Origin: CAYSPG01 sp964432885
GTDB taxonomy: Bacteria > Bacteroidota > Bacteroidia > AKYH767-A > OLB10
Assembly (NCBI GenBank): GCA_964432885.1
Contig: CAYSPG010000008.1
Coordinates: 81,587-145,586, forward strand
DNA: 64,000 nucleotides
Direction of reading: 5' to 3'
The notes below the pieces were generated by a model that was not told the origin of the DNA, made no database searches, and was given only the letters and a program-made list of their open reading frames with translations. Position numbers and translations under genes: made by a program. Below, piece by piece: positions 1-9,648 of this stretch. Positions within the stretch are counted from its first letter, which is position 1, and each line of letters starts with the position of its first letter.

Positions 1-4
1 TAAC

Positions 5-2833
5 ATGAATTTTAAAACATTACTTGCAGCAGCCATGCTGCTTTGCGCCCCATTTGCCATGAATGGAGGCAACCCGGCTCACCAGGCATTTAAACTTGCC
101 CCCGGTGCCAATTACCAAAAAGGAACCATCATCCTTAAAGTAAAACCTGATTACCGCAGCTTTTGCAGCCGCACCGGCATTGCCAGCAGCCCCGTTACCA
201 CAGCATTAACCATGGTAAACTGCACTTCGGTACAAAAAATATTTCCACAAAAACAACAACCCTTAGCACAGCGCAATGCCATGGGCCAACAATTGGTTGA
301 CCTGTCATTGATTTACGAAGCCACCATTGATATAAATGCTGATATAGAAAAAACCATAAACCAACTCATGTCCACAGGCATGTTACAATATGCCGAGCCG
401 CGCTACATCTACAATGCACACTACACCCCCAACGACCCATCCTCCGGTGGCCAGTATGCACTTACAAAAATTCAGGCCTATGCCGGCTGGGACATAAGCA
501 AAGGCGACACCAGTGTGGTTATAGGCATTGTTGACTCAGGCACCGACTGGAACCACCCCGACCTGCAAAACAACATCAAATACAACTATGCCGACCCCAT
601 TAATGGCACCGATGACGATAACGATGGATTTACCGACAACTACCGTGGCTGGGATGTAAGCGAAAACGATAACGACCCTATGATAGATCAAAGCCCGCAC
701 GGCTCGCACGTATCGGGATGTGCCGCTGCTTCTACGGATAATGGCGTGGGTGTGGCAAGCCCCGGCTTTAACTGCAAATTTTTAGCTGTAAAATGTGCCA
801 ATGCCACCGCCACCACCACCATCGACCATGGTTACGAAGGCATCGTTTACGCTGCCGACCACGGCTGCCAGGTAATTAACTGCTCGTGGGGAGGTGCAGG
901 TGCCGGACAGTACGGACAGGATGCCGTTACGTATGCAACCATCAATATGAATGTAACAGTGTTTTGCTCGGCCGGAAACACCAGCACCGATATAGCACAA
1001 TATCCCTCAGCATATCAATACGCTTACAGCATTGCATCCACCAATAGTGGCGATAACAAATCAGGCTTTAGCACCTGGAACTATACCGTGGATATGTGCG
1101 CACCCGGTTCAAACATATACTCAACCTATTACAACAATACCTATGCAAACCAAAGCGGCACCTCCATGGCATCGCCCATTGCTGCCGGATGCGCAGGTGT
1201 GGTTAAAGCCATGTTTCCATCATACAATGCACAGCAAATTGGCGAACAGTTAAAAATGACTGCCGATAATATTTATGGTGTAGGCACCAACGGAAATTAT
1301 GCAGGCAAATTAGGCACCGGCCGCATCAACCTTTTTCGTGCACTTACCGAAAGCCCGCAATCAGTAAAGATGGATAACCTTATTACCACCGATTATAACG
1401 ACAATGCCTTTGTATTTGGCGATACGTTAAACATTACCGGTGATATAATCAACTACCTGGCACCGCTTACTAACCTTACCGTTACACTTACCTCCACATC
1501 AGGCTATGTTACCGTACTTGACGGAACCACCAACCCCGGTGCCATGGCCACCATGAGCACCCTAAACAACAATGCCGACCCCTTTACAGTAAAAATAAAC
1601 ACAGGCGCACCGCTAAACTCAAAAGTTACCTTTAAAATAAACTGCAGCGATGGCACCTACAGCACCGACCAGTATTTTGATGTAGTAATAAATGTTGATT
1701 ACATAAACGTAACAGTAAACGATGTATCCACATCCATCACCAGCAAAGGCCGCCACTATTATAACGATGGGCCACCAACCCAGGGCCTGGGTTTTATATA
1801 CAACAGCGCCAATCTTGTTTATGATGGAGGGCTTATGATAGGTGTTAGCGCCACCCGCGTAAGCGATATGGTGCGCGATGCGGCTGCTTACAACAATGAT
1901 TTTGCCTCGGCACAGGTGGTACAAATTGTTAATCCAACCGTTGCATCCGATTTTGATTTATACGGAAAGTTTAACGATAACAATGCTCCTGCGGCCACGC
2001 GCCTAAATGTTTTGGTAACGCATAAAACATTTGCATGGACATCGGCCGGCAACCGCAAATTTGTAATTGTTGAATACAACATAAAAAACAACGGCACTGC
2101 ATCCTTAAGCAATCTGTACAGCGGCATTTTCAGCGATTGGGATGTGCCCGCATTTGGTAACAACAAAGCCGATGTGGATAACACACTTAAAATGGGTTAC
2201 ACCTACAGCACCGATGCAGGAGGTGCATGGGCCGGTGTAAAGCTGCTTACACAAGGCGGATTTAAAAATTATGCCATTGATAACGTAGCTGGCGGAAGCG
2301 GAGGTGTGGATATAACCGATGACTTTACCGATGCAGAAAAATACACCACCCTGTCAACCAACCGCGCACAGGCCGGAGGCACCGGAACAGGCATGGATGT
2401 GTGCCAAACAGTAAGCTCAGGCCCCTTTACCATTGCTGCTGGCGATAGCGTAATAGTAGCCTTCGCACTAATTGCAGGCGATGATTTGAATGATATACAA
2501 ACCAGCGCCACCAATGCACAAATAAAGTACGATGGCATTACCACCGCTATACATAACCCAACCGGCACTGCACTAACCGAAGAGTTGTTTGAACCCTATC
2601 CCAATCCGGCTAACGGCAATATTTCCATATCCTTTATCACTGCCGGTGATGAAGTTACAAAACTTGATATTTTGGATGTAGTGGGTAAAGAAATAATGAA
2701 CGTAAATGTGGCCCAAAACACAGCCGGGTTGCAAACAGTTGCCGTTCAAACCCATACCCTTGGCAAGGGGGTTTACTTTGTACGTCTTACCACTGCCCAA
2801 AAAACATTTACCAGCAAATTTGTACTCGAATAA
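5..2833 (+). CDS. Secreted subtilisin-like (S8) serine protease with T9SS sorting domain
   Basis: 942 residues starting with a signal peptide (hydrophobic residues 5-19). An N-terminal region of about 150 residues resembles a propeptide. The peptidase S8 domain follows, with the triad visible as Asp177 in GIVDSGTDW, His232 in SPHGSHVSG and Ser387 in SGTSMASP. The middle is beta-rich and of unknown fold. The C-terminus (YPNPANGNISISF ... GVYFVRL ... SKFVLE) is a type A T9SS sorting domain, so the protein is probably exported through the outer membrane and cell-attached or released. It could degrade external protein. A promoter-like TATTTTTG lies just past its stop, suggesting that the next gene is transcribed separately. 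The family call is firm; the substrate is unknown. Confidence 0.93.
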   Translation: MNFKTLLAAAMLLCAPFAMNGGNPAHQAFKLAPGANYQKGTIILKVKPDYRSFCSRTGIASSPVTTALTMVNCTSVQKIFPQKQQPLAQRNAMGQQLVDLSLIYEATIDINADIEKTINQLMSTGMLQYAEPRYIYNAHYTPNDPSSGGQYALTKIQAYAGWDISKGDTSVVIGIVDSGTDWNHPDLQNNIKYNYADPINGTDDDNDGFTDNYRGWDVSENDNDPMIDQSPHGSHVSGCAAASTDNGVGVASPGFNCKFLAVKCANATATTTIDHGYEGIVYAADHGCQVINCSWGGAGAGQYGQDAVTYATINMNVTVFCSAGNTSTDIAQYPSAYQYAYSIASTNSGDNKSGFSTWNYTVDMCAPGSNIYSTYYNNTYANQSGTSMASPIAAGCAGVVKAMFPSYNAQQIGEQLKMTADNIYGVGTNGNYAGKLGTGRINLFRALTESPQSVKMDNLITTDYNDNAFVFGDTLNITGDIINYLAPLTNLTVTLTSTSGYVTVLDGTTNPGAMATMSTLNNNADPFTVKINTGAPLNSKVTFKINCSDGTYSTDQYFDVVINVDYINVTVNDVSTSITSKGRHYYNDGPPTQGLGFIYNSANLVYDGGLMIGVSATRVSDMVRDAAAYNNDFASAQVVQIVNPTVASDFDLYGKFNDNNAPAATRLNVLVTHKTFAWTSAGNRKFVIVEYNIKNNGTASLSNLYSGIFSDWDVPAFGNNKADVDNTLKMGYTYSTDAGGAWAGVKLLTQGGFKNYAIDNVAGGSGGVDITDDFTDAEKYTTLSTNRAQAGGTGTGMDVCQTVSSGPFTIAAGDSVIVAFALIAGDDLNDIQTSATNAQIKYDGITTAIHNPTGTALTEELFEPYPNPANGNISISFITAGDEVTKLDILDVVGKEIMNVNVAQNTAGLQTVAVQTHTLGKGVYFVRLTTAQKTFTSKFVLE

Positions 2834-2878
2834 AATTATTTTTGCACCTATAATTTAAACCAAATAAAAAATAAACAA

Positions 2879-3310
2879 ATGATCAGAAAATCAATTGCAA
2901 CCATTGCGCTGCTGATGTTTTCGGTAGCCGTAATTGCACAAAACAAAATCAGCGACTGGCCTGAGTTAAAAACATTTCATGGCGTAATGTCAACCACGTT
3001 TCACCCAAGTGAAGAAGGCAACCTTGCCCCTATTAAAGAGCGCGCTGGCGAAATGCTTGATAAAGCCGTAGCACTGCAGGCATCAAAAGCTCCCGAAGCA
3101 TTTGCTACCGAAAAAATTAAATCGGCTGTAAACAGGCTTGTTGCCGGGTCAAAAGAATTAAAAATGATAGTTGACCAAAAGCAAGCTGATGATGTAATTA
3201 CCAAAAAACTTGCGGCACTGCACGATGTGTTTCATGAAATTGTGGGTCTTTGTGTACATGGCGAAGGCGAAAAACATGAGCATAAAGATGATGATGGGCA
3301 TAAGCATTAA
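2879..3310 (+). CDS. Small exported helical protein with His-rich tail, function unknown
   Basis: 143 residues. A signal peptide ends near the AQ at residues 20-21. The mature part is predicted to be mostly helical, and the last 17 residues are rich in His and Asp/Glu (EKHEHKDDDGHKH), which could bind metal. No family is recognised with certainty. It sits between the secreted subtilase and a convergent gene, and it is followed directly by a terminator. The periplasmic location is inferred from the signal peptide and metal binding from the tail; neither is established. Confidence 0.8.
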   Translation: MIRKSIATIALLMFSVAVIAQNKISDWPELKTFHGVMSTTFHPSEEGNLAPIKERAGEMLDKAVALQASKAPEAFATEKIKSAVNRLVAGSKELKMIVDQKQADDVITKKLAALHDVFHEIVGLCVHGEGEKHEHKDDDGHKH

Positions 3311-3335
3311 TTAAACCCACTTAAAAATAAACAAA

Positions 3336-3369
3336 GAGGCTGCCTTAAAATGGTGGCCTCTTTTTTTTT
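3336..3369 (+). terminator. Rho-independent terminator between convergent genes
   Basis: GAGGC at 3336-3340 pairs with GCCTC at 3356-3360, with an extra CC/GG pair inside, followed by a run of nine T (3361-3369). It ends the preceding rightward gene. It touches the stop codon of the convergent leftward gene at 3368, which can therefore use the reverse strand only weakly. Confidence 0.75.
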
Positions 3370-4144
3370 AAAAAGAATTGGCTATTCCCTCTGCAAGTTG
3401 TGGAAAACACTTGCTTATAATATCGTCCATGTGATTGGTGGATGTGGGTATGTGGGCCACAGCAAAATTGCCAGCTATTTGTTTTCCGTTTTTATCATAC
3501 ACGGCAAAGTGAAGCATCACATCACGCTGATATACCTGGTTGGCAATGTCAAGGCAGTTTTTATAATTGGTTTTAATTTCAAACTGCGTTAGAAAAACAA
3601 AATAATCGGTGCCGAATTTTTCAAACAACTTTTGAAACACTTCCTTTTTACCCACCACGGAATTCATGTAGTTGGTATTTTTCTCGTTGATGTATTGCGT
3701 GGCTGTGCGCGAGTCAGATGCAGAATTATCAGCGCTGTTGTTATTAAACAAAACTTTATTAAGCGTTTCGTAAGCGGGTACCATGGGTTTGGCATACGCA
3801 AATGAAGTAGTGTTAAACAAACTGCCCGCTGCCTGTATAAATTCAGCCACAGTATCGTGCTGTAAAAGCGATACGCATGGGTAACGGCCTTTCAACTCAC
3901 GGTGCACAAACCACTCGGTACGGTTATGAAACGTATTGCGAATTAACTCAGCATTTTTTTTTGTTTCATCAATAATATCCTTATCCGCATCCGAAATATA
4001 AAAGCGCGGGTCATAAGGTATAAGCATGATGCTGTGCTGCGGTGTGGTTTGTACATTCATTTGCACAGGCATTTCAGATTGTGCCACGCACAGGTTAACA
4101 AATAAAACAGCAGCTGTGGTAACTAAAACTAATCTATTGCACAT
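3368..4144 (-). CDS. Exported protein of unknown function
   Basis: About 258 residues from the ATG at 4144. That start gives a clean signal peptide (MCNRLVLVTTAAVLFVNLCVAQ, cleaved after AQ), whereas an upstream in-frame start at 4198 would add 18 unlikely residues. No domain is recognised. The C-terminal half (FGTDYFVFLTQFEI ... VMLHFAVYDKNGKQIAGN) reads like an alternating beta/alpha domain of the sort seen in Bacteroidota lipoprotein-like housekeeping proteins. It lies downstream of rseP in the same direction, 93 bases away, so co-transcription is possible. Function is not assigned. Confidence 0.75.
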   Translation of the reverse strand: MCNRLVLVTTAAVLFVNLCVAQSEMPVQMNVQTTPQHSIMLIPYDPRFYISDADKDIIDETKKNAELIRNTFHNRTEWFVHRELKGRYPCVSLLQHDTVAEFIQAAGSLFNTTSFAYAKPMVPAYETLNKVLFNNNSADNSASDSRTATQYINEKNTNYMNSVVGKKEVFQKLFEKFGTDYFVFLTQFEIKTNYKNCLDIANQVYQRDVMLHFAVYDKNGKQIAGNFAVAHIPTSTNHMDDIISKCFPQLAEGIANSF

Positions 4145-4237
4145 GGTAATTTTTGTTTCACACAAAACTAAAAGCGCGCATAGCAGCATTTGCTGCACAA
4201 CAAATTATTTTATGAATGTATGGTTGTTAAATAAAAA

Positions 4238-5566
4238 TCAACTATCAAACAACTTCCAAATATCGTTACCAATAACAAACACCATAAGTGCCAGTAAAAA
4301 AACCATGCCTGCCACTTGTGTTTTTTCCATAAAGGCATCGCTAAACTTTCTGCGTGTAATTGCTTCGATAGTTAAAAACAAAACATGCCCGCCATCCAAT
4401 GCAGGTATGGGCAGTATATTCATAAAAGCAAGTACCATAGAAAGCAAACCGGTTAAATACCAAAAGCGTGGCCAGTCCCAAACGCCACCATAAATTTTTG
4501 CAATGCCAATAGGCCCTTGCATACTGTCCTGAAATTTTTCTTCGCCCTTAAATAGTTTTTTAAATCCTTTGGCATTGCTTACCAGTGTTTCAATTGCATC
4601 CGAAGTTCCAAATGCAATAGCCGAAGAAACCGTGTAGGGTTGCAACTTATAATTGCCATTGTTTAAAGGGCCGGTTTCATAAGCCACACCGATGGTTCCT
4701 TTAGAACTTACATTTACTGTAATATCTTTTGCGCTTTGGTTTCGCTCAACCGATAGCAAAACGGTTTCGCCTTTTTTACTTGCCAGATATTCTTTTAAAA
4801 AGTCATCGCCCGAAATTTTTTGCCCGTCAACAGCTGTAATTTTATCGCCCTTTAAAACACCGGCTTTAAACGCATTATCGCCAACCACTACATCGCCCAC
4901 CTCATACATCAACGGGCCTGAGCCTATAAAATTTGAACGCACACGAGCACCTGCCTTGCGGTAAAAATTATCAGGCACTACAATATTTACTTCCTGTCCG
5001 TTGCGCAAAACGGTTACCGTAGCTCCAAACAATACACGTGTTGAAAGCATGTCATCAAACCGTTCAAACGATTTTCCATTAAGAGCAATTACTTTATCAC
5101 CTGTTTTAAAGCCAAGCTCTTCGCCAAGTTTATATGCCACTATGCTTTTAACTTCGCTGTTGGGTAAATAATCTTCCTTATAGTGCAGCAGCGTGGCCGA
5201 AAAAATAGCTATGCCCAATATTACATTCATGATTACACCGCCTGTCATTACAATAAGGCGCTGCCAGGCAGGTTTGCTGCGGAATTCCCATGGTTGCGGG
5301 GGTTGCGCCATCTGCTCTTTATCCATACTCTCGTCAACCATGCCCGAAATTTTTACGTATCCGCCAAATGGCAGCCAGCCAACGCCATACTCGCAGTCGC
5401 CTTTTTTAAAGCTAAAGAATTTTATTCCCCAGGCATCAAAAAATAAATAAAATTTTTCTACTCTTATTCCAAAAGCGCGGGCAGCCAAATAGTGCCCAAG
5501 CTCGTGAAGCGTAACTAAAATTGCCAAACCCAAAATCAATTGGGCGGCCATTATCAATCCTGTCAT
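4238..5566 (-). CDS. rseP: RseP-type site-2 intramembrane metalloprotease
   Basis: 442 residues. The zinc-binding motif HELGH is at residues 21-25 in the first membrane helix, and the second metal-ligand motif (PIPALDGGHVLF) is near residue 388. Two PDZ-like regions lie between them (roughly 120-300). This is the classic layout of the RIP protease that cleaves membrane-anchored anti-sigma factors or signal-peptide remnants in the inner membrane. The length matches the family. The gene starts 12 bases after dxr ends; dxr-rseP is a widespread gene pair, so they are probably co-transcribed. An internal ATG at residue 6 (5551) is a possible alternative start. Confidence 0.96.
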   Translation of the reverse strand: MTGLIMAAQLILGLAILVTLHELGHYLAARAFGIRVEKFYLFFDAWGIKFFSFKKGDCEYGVGWLPFGGYVKISGMVDESMDKEQMAQPPQPWEFRSKPAWQRLIVMTGGVIMNVILGIAIFSATLLHYKEDYLPNSEVKSIVAYKLGEELGFKTGDKVIALNGKSFERFDDMLSTRVLFGATVTVLRNGQEVNIVVPDNFYRKAGARVRSNFIGSGPLMYEVGDVVVGDNAFKAGVLKGDKITAVDGQKISGDDFLKEYLASKKGETVLLSVERNQSAKDITVNVSSKGTIGVAYETGPLNNGNYKLQPYTVSSAIAFGTSDAIETLVSNAKGFKKLFKGEEKFQDSMQGPIGIAKIYGGVWDWPRFWYLTGLLSMVLAFMNILPIPALDGGHVLFLTIEAITRRKFSDAFMEKTQVAGMVFLLALMVFVIGNDIWKLFDS

Positions 5567-5578
5567 GTGGTTTATTTC

Positions 5579-6748
5579 TTATGCGAAATTATACTTTTTA
5601 CTTATTAACGTGGTTGCCAGTTTTCTTGTTTCACTATCGGTCATAATTAAATCATCAAGCGAAGGGTTTTGCTGGTATGAAATTTCTTTCATGCATTGTT
5701 CCGTTAACAATGGCATGTGGTTAAAGTTTAGGTTATCATTTAAAAATGCCTGCACGGCTATTTCGTTTGCAGCGTTAAGTATGCATGGCAAATTGCCATC
5801 GCGCATCATGGCTTCTTCGGCCAGCGTTAAATTTCTAAAAACATTTTTATCCGGTTGTTCAAAAGTTAACTGTGGATACGCAGTAAAATCAAAACGTGGA
5901 AAATCAGATGGCAATCTCTTAGGATAACCAAGCGCATATTGAATAGGAAGTTTCATGTCGGGCAATCCCATTTGCGCTTTCATGCTTCCATCGGTAAACT
6001 GAACGATGCTGTGTATAATGGATTGAGGATGGATGATAACATCAATTTGTTCGGGCTTTAAATTAAATAGCCATTTGGCTTCAATCATTTCCAATCCTTT
6101 ATTCATCATGGTGGCCGAGTCAATGGTAATTTTTGCACCCATCGTCCAGTTGGGATGTTTAAGCGCTTGCTCCTTTGTAATTGTAGAAAGAAAATCTTTG
6201 CTCTTTCCGCGAAAAGGGCCGCCCGATGCAGTGAGATAAATTTTTTCGATGGGATTGTGAAACTCACCGGCCATGCATTGAAAAATGGCTGAGTGCTCTG
6301 AGTCAACGGGATAAATATTTACGCCTTTTTCTTTGGCAAGCGTAGTAATTATATTACCAGCAACTACCAACGTTTCTTTATTGGCAAGAGCAATATTTTT
6401 TCCCGCTTTAATGGCTTCGATGGTTGGCAACAGGCCGGCATAGCCCACCATGGCTGTAAGTACAATGTCTATTTCATCTGATTGTACGCATTGTAAAATG
6501 GATTCAGAACCTGCAAAAATTTTTATCGGTAATGCAGATAAGGCTTCTTTTAAAATTCCATACTTTTCTTTATCTGAAACAACAACTGTATTTGGCAAAA
6601 ACTCTTTTGCCTGTGCAATTAAAAGTTCGGTATTTGAATTTGCGGTAAGTAGTTCAACTTCAAAAAAATCTTTTTGACTGCGTATAACATCAAGCGCCTG
6701 CGTGCCTATAGAACCTGTACTGCCTAAAATAGCTATTCTTTTTTTCAA
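5579..6748 (-). CDS. dxr: 1-deoxy-D-xylulose 5-phosphate reductoisomerase
   Basis: 389 residues, the normal length. Converts 1-deoxy-D-xylulose 5-phosphate to 2-C-methyl-D-erythritol 4-phosphate with NADPH, the committed step of the MEP isoprenoid pathway. The NADPH-binding loop GSTGSIGTQALDVI is at the N-terminus, the metal-binding VDSEHSAIFQC is near residue 150, and the substrate loop TASGGPFRG is near 173. It is upstream of rseP and downstream of the polyprenyl-phosphate transferase gene. A TAnnTTTG-type element reads leftward at 6771-6778 (TACATTTG), so transcription may start in the 98-base gap. Confidence 0.97.
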   Translation of the reverse strand: MKKRIAILGSTGSIGTQALDVIRSQKDFFEVELLTANSNTELLIAQAKEFLPNTVVVSDKEKYGILKEALSALPIKIFAGSESILQCVQSDEIDIVLTAMVGYAGLLPTIEAIKAGKNIALANKETLVVAGNIITTLAKEKGVNIYPVDSEHSAIFQCMAGEFHNPIEKIYLTASGGPFRGKSKDFLSTITKEQALKHPNWTMGAKITIDSATMMNKGLEMIEAKWLFNLKPEQIDVIIHPQSIIHSIVQFTDGSMKAQMGLPDMKLPIQYALGYPKRLPSDFPRFDFTAYPQLTFEQPDKNVFRNLTLAEEAMMRDGNLPCILNAANEIAVQAFLNDNLNFNHMPLLTEQCMKEISYQQNPSLDDLIMTDSETRKLATTLISKKYNFA

Positions 6749-6846
6749 AACGTAATTTACAAATTGTGCTCAAATGTACGTAAGTTGACTATAGAGAAAG
6801 TTACATATTGAACACAATAAAGCCATCATATCAATGGTGCTTTTGG

Positions 6847-7938
6847 TTAATAATCAACACCCAATTTCTTTTTGGATACACCAGCCATTTTGTTTCTGAT
6901 GGCGGCAAAAACCGAAATAACTTTTGAGTTGAGCAATAATATGGCAAGGCAAAAACAACTGATAATAAAAATTTCAGGAGTAAAACTTTTAAGTACAAAG
7001 GACATTAAAATAAAAAACATGCTAAACAAGGATAGTATAACCGATGCCCCTCTGTGACCAAATTCCTGCCTGCACACCATGTGGTGCAGGTGGCTACGGT
7101 CGGCTTTAAAAGGAGATGTGCCGCTGTAAACGCGGATAAACACCACGCGTGTTAAATCAAAAATTAAAACAAACAATGCTCCTGTTATTAGTTGAGGCAT
7201 CATTTGCAAGGTGCCACTGGCGAATGGATTAAACAGGGTAAATAATTTTACACTGCAAACCGAAATAATAAAACCTATAACCAATGAGCCTGTGTCGCCC
7301 ATAAATATTTTTGCCGGATCAAAATTAAAACAGATAAACGCGACCAATGCTCCAATACAACAAATACAAAGAATAAAAAAGTTTTGCTGGCCTGTGATGG
7401 CAAAAAGCATTGCAAAAACCGATAAGGCAATTAAGCCAAGCATGGCCGCAAGCCCATCAATACCATCAATAAAATTATAGGCATTGGTAATAAATAAAAT
7501 TAAAAACGTTGTTAAAGCATATTGTGCCACAAGAGGTATTTGATGTAAGCCAAACAAGCCATTGAGTGTTTCAATTTTTATTCCACCAGCTGTTACAATT
7601 AATGCAGTAATAAACTGAATCAGCAATTTCCTTTTTGCAGGTATATCTGTTAAGTCATCAAAAAAACCGGTGAGGAATAAAATAAATGCTGCTGCAATTA
7701 CAAACTGCATGCTGCTGCTGTTTTCAAAAATGCTAAAAAGGAAAAAAGAAATTATTAAGCCGGCAAAAATTGCAATGCCACCCATAGTAGGAACGGTGGC
7801 CGTATGATGTTTGCGGGCATCGGGTTTATCAAACAATTTCCATTTGGCGCAAAGCCTAATCCAGGCTGGAATAATAAGCGCAGTAATGGCAAATGAAAAC
7901 AAAAACGGGAAAAAAAATTTTAGTAGGTTGGGTTGCAT
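6847..7938 (-). CDS. Undecaprenyl-phosphate sugar-1-phosphate transferase (WecA/MraY family)
   Basis: 363 residues with about ten membrane helices. It belongs to the PNPT superfamily, which transfers HexNAc-1-phosphate from a UDP-sugar to undecaprenyl phosphate at the inner membrane. Family motifs are present: GFFDDLTDIPAKRKL near 90, NAYNFIDGIDGLAA near 152, FMGDTGSL near 215 and HLHHM near 280. The HLHH motif and the general sequence favour the WecA/TagO side (GlcNAc-1-P, for O-antigen or other surface polymers) over MraY. It follows the PorP-OmpA gene by nine bases, so it shares that transcript. The exact sugar substrate is inference. Confidence 0.9.
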   Translation of the reverse strand: MQPNLLKFFFPFLFSFAITALIIPAWIRLCAKWKLFDKPDARKHHTATVPTMGGIAIFAGLIISFFLFSIFENSSSMQFVIAAAFILFLTGFFDDLTDIPAKRKLLIQFITALIVTAGGIKIETLNGLFGLHQIPLVAQYALTTFLILFITNAYNFIDGIDGLAAMLGLIALSVFAMLFAITGQQNFFILCICCIGALVAFICFNFDPAKIFMGDTGSLVIGFIISVCSVKLFTLFNPFASGTLQMMPQLITGALFVLIFDLTRVVFIRVYSGTSPFKADRSHLHHMVCRQEFGHRGASVILSLFSMFFILMSFVLKSFTPEIFIISCFCLAILLLNSKVISVFAAIRNKMAGVSKKKLGVDY

Positions 7939-7947
7939 ACATTATTT

Positions 7948-9648
7948 TTATTTAACAAGAAAAATATCAACGCGCCTGTTTAAATCAATGGGCGAATCGG
8001 GTGTTCCACTGCTTAACGGATTCAAATTTTTTGCATTGAGCAAATTAATACGTGTTATATCCACGCCTTTGCTTGCTATATAATTTTTTACTTCATCGGC
8101 ACGCAAGTATCCCAGTGCAGGTTTAACGCGCTGCTCAACATCATCCGTGTTTCCTGCAAGTAAAATTTTGCTTGTTGGATATTTAAACAGAAAATCAATT
8201 ACACTTTCAACTACATCAAACTTGTTATTAATATCATAATTGGTAGTAAACGGAGTAAAGAGTACAAAATCCAATCTTTCGAATTCAGCATTGGCAAGTT
8301 CGCTTGCCGGAGTAGTTTCGGAAGGCTTAACAGATTTGGCTACCTGATCTTTAACAGGTGCGGGCTTAACCTCCGGTTTTATCACAGGCTCAGCATTTTT
8401 TTGAACAATTGCTTTAGTATCTGCTTTAGCTATAACCGGCAATACAACAGCATTCGTTTTTGTTTCGGTATCTTTTAATTTTTCAGGTAAAATGATGGCT
8501 GCTGCTATTGCTTCTGGTTTTACAGGCTCAAGTGTATTGTTGCTTTGTGCAAGCTGTGTTGTATGAATAGAAATTGCTGTTGTATAAAAATCGGGGCGCT
8601 TAAGTTTTGGCTCAGGCAATTTCTTTTTATTAATTGGCTTTGTGTTTTTGGGTTCTGGTTTTTTAATTTTCTTGCCTGCTTGTTTTCCCTGCGGTGTATA
8701 AACAAGCGAAACTTCAAACGCGCCATTGCCATTGCTTGCTTTATTATATGCCGATGTGTTTACATCATAACTTGTTCCAAGCAGTACTTTATTTATTTGA
8801 TATCCCGCATACACAATCATTGCATCTTTATTTCGATGAAACACTCCAAACTTTATTGTATTGGAATTTTCAAGTGCAAATTCTGAAACAATACCTGCAT
8901 TAAACTCGCTAAACTGGTCTTGCTTCATGTATAAAAGCATTGGCTTTAACTCCATTTTTTTTCCACACATAATTCCCATACCTCCATGCAAAGTGGTTTT
9001 AACAGGCGTTACATTGTTTTGCTCTATAAACGATTCCTTGGGTTTATTTACATGCGAAAAAGCAATACCTGCAAATGGCTTTACCATAATATCAGGATTA
9101 CCTTGGCCTAAAAAGTATGTTATTCCAAAATTTACATCAGGGCGGCTCACTTTAGTATTTGCAAATGTTTCTCCGCTTGATGCACTTGGGTCATAACCTA
9201 TGTCATACGAATATTGATTTTCGAACGAAAGTTTATTTGGGTCAAATGATTTTTGAAGCAAACCCACCTGGAAACCTGCGGTAACTTCGTGCTGCTTTTC
9301 TTCACCAAATTTCATCCGATAGCTCAGGCCGCCTAACAGGTTAAGTTTATTAAACCCATCTTTGCCCGCTGAGTTTTTGCTCCCCATTATTCCAAACCCA
9401 ACACGGTTTACAATTTTATCAAGGCCTATTGTTTGTGTTTTAAAGGGACTGCCGCTTGACGACCATTGGCTGCGGTAGTCAGCAGCAATACGCATGTTTT
9501 GGATATTATTTCCTGCCAAAGCAGGATTTACATAAACAGGGTTATTAAAGTACTGCGACAAATGCGAATCCTGTGCATTGGTTTTTACAACCAAAGCGCA
9601 CAATACAAAAAATAAAACAGATATATTTTTTTTCATCCTTTGTTGCAT
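7948..9648 (-). CDS. PorP/SprF-family protein fused to an OmpA-like domain
   Basis: 566 residues. A signal peptide is followed by a PorP/SprF-type domain (SQYFNNPVYVNPALAGNN near residue 30, then an outer-membrane beta-barrel to about 320). A Pro/Lys/Ala-rich linker (about 330-450) leads to a C-terminal OmpA-like peptidoglycan-binding domain ending in NRRVDIFLVK. PorP/SprF proteins accompany T9SS and CHU_C cargo. The start overlaps the stop of the upstream cargo gene (TAATG), so translation is probably coupled; an ATG at 9636 gives an equally good signal peptide. The fusion would anchor the barrel to the cell wall. Role inferred from the family and the neighbour. Confidence 0.88.
   Translation of the reverse strand: MQQRMKKNISVLFFVLCALVVKTNAQDSHLSQYFNNPVYVNPALAGNNIQNMRIAADYRSQWSSSGSPFKTQTIGLDKIVNRVGFGIMGSKNSAGKDGFNKLNLLGGLSYRMKFGEEKQHEVTAGFQVGLLQKSFDPNKLSFENQYSYDIGYDPSASSGETFANTKVSRPDVNFGITYFLGQGNPDIMVKPFAGIAFSHVNKPKESFIEQNNVTPVKTTLHGGMGIMCGKKMELKPMLLYMKQDQFSEFNAGIVSEFALENSNTIKFGVFHRNKDAMIVYAGYQINKVLLGTSYDVNTSAYNKASNGNGAFEVSLVYTPQGKQAGKKIKKPEPKNTKPINKKKLPEPKLKRPDFYTTAISIHTTQLAQSNNTLEPVKPEAIAAAIILPEKLKDTETKTNAVVLPVIAKADTKAIVQKNAEPVIKPEVKPAPVKDQVAKSVKPSETTPASELANAEFERLDFVLFTPFTTNYDINNKFDVVESVIDFLFKYPTSKILLAGNTDDVEQRVKPALGYLRADEVKNYIASKGVDITRINLLNAKNLNPLSSGTPDSPIDLNRRVDIFLVK

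Noticed and set aside
2837..2844. Full promoter before the gene at 2879
   Set aside because: TATTTTTG fits the -7 pattern, but the nearest TTTG gives a spacer of only 14 bases; not listed as a feature.
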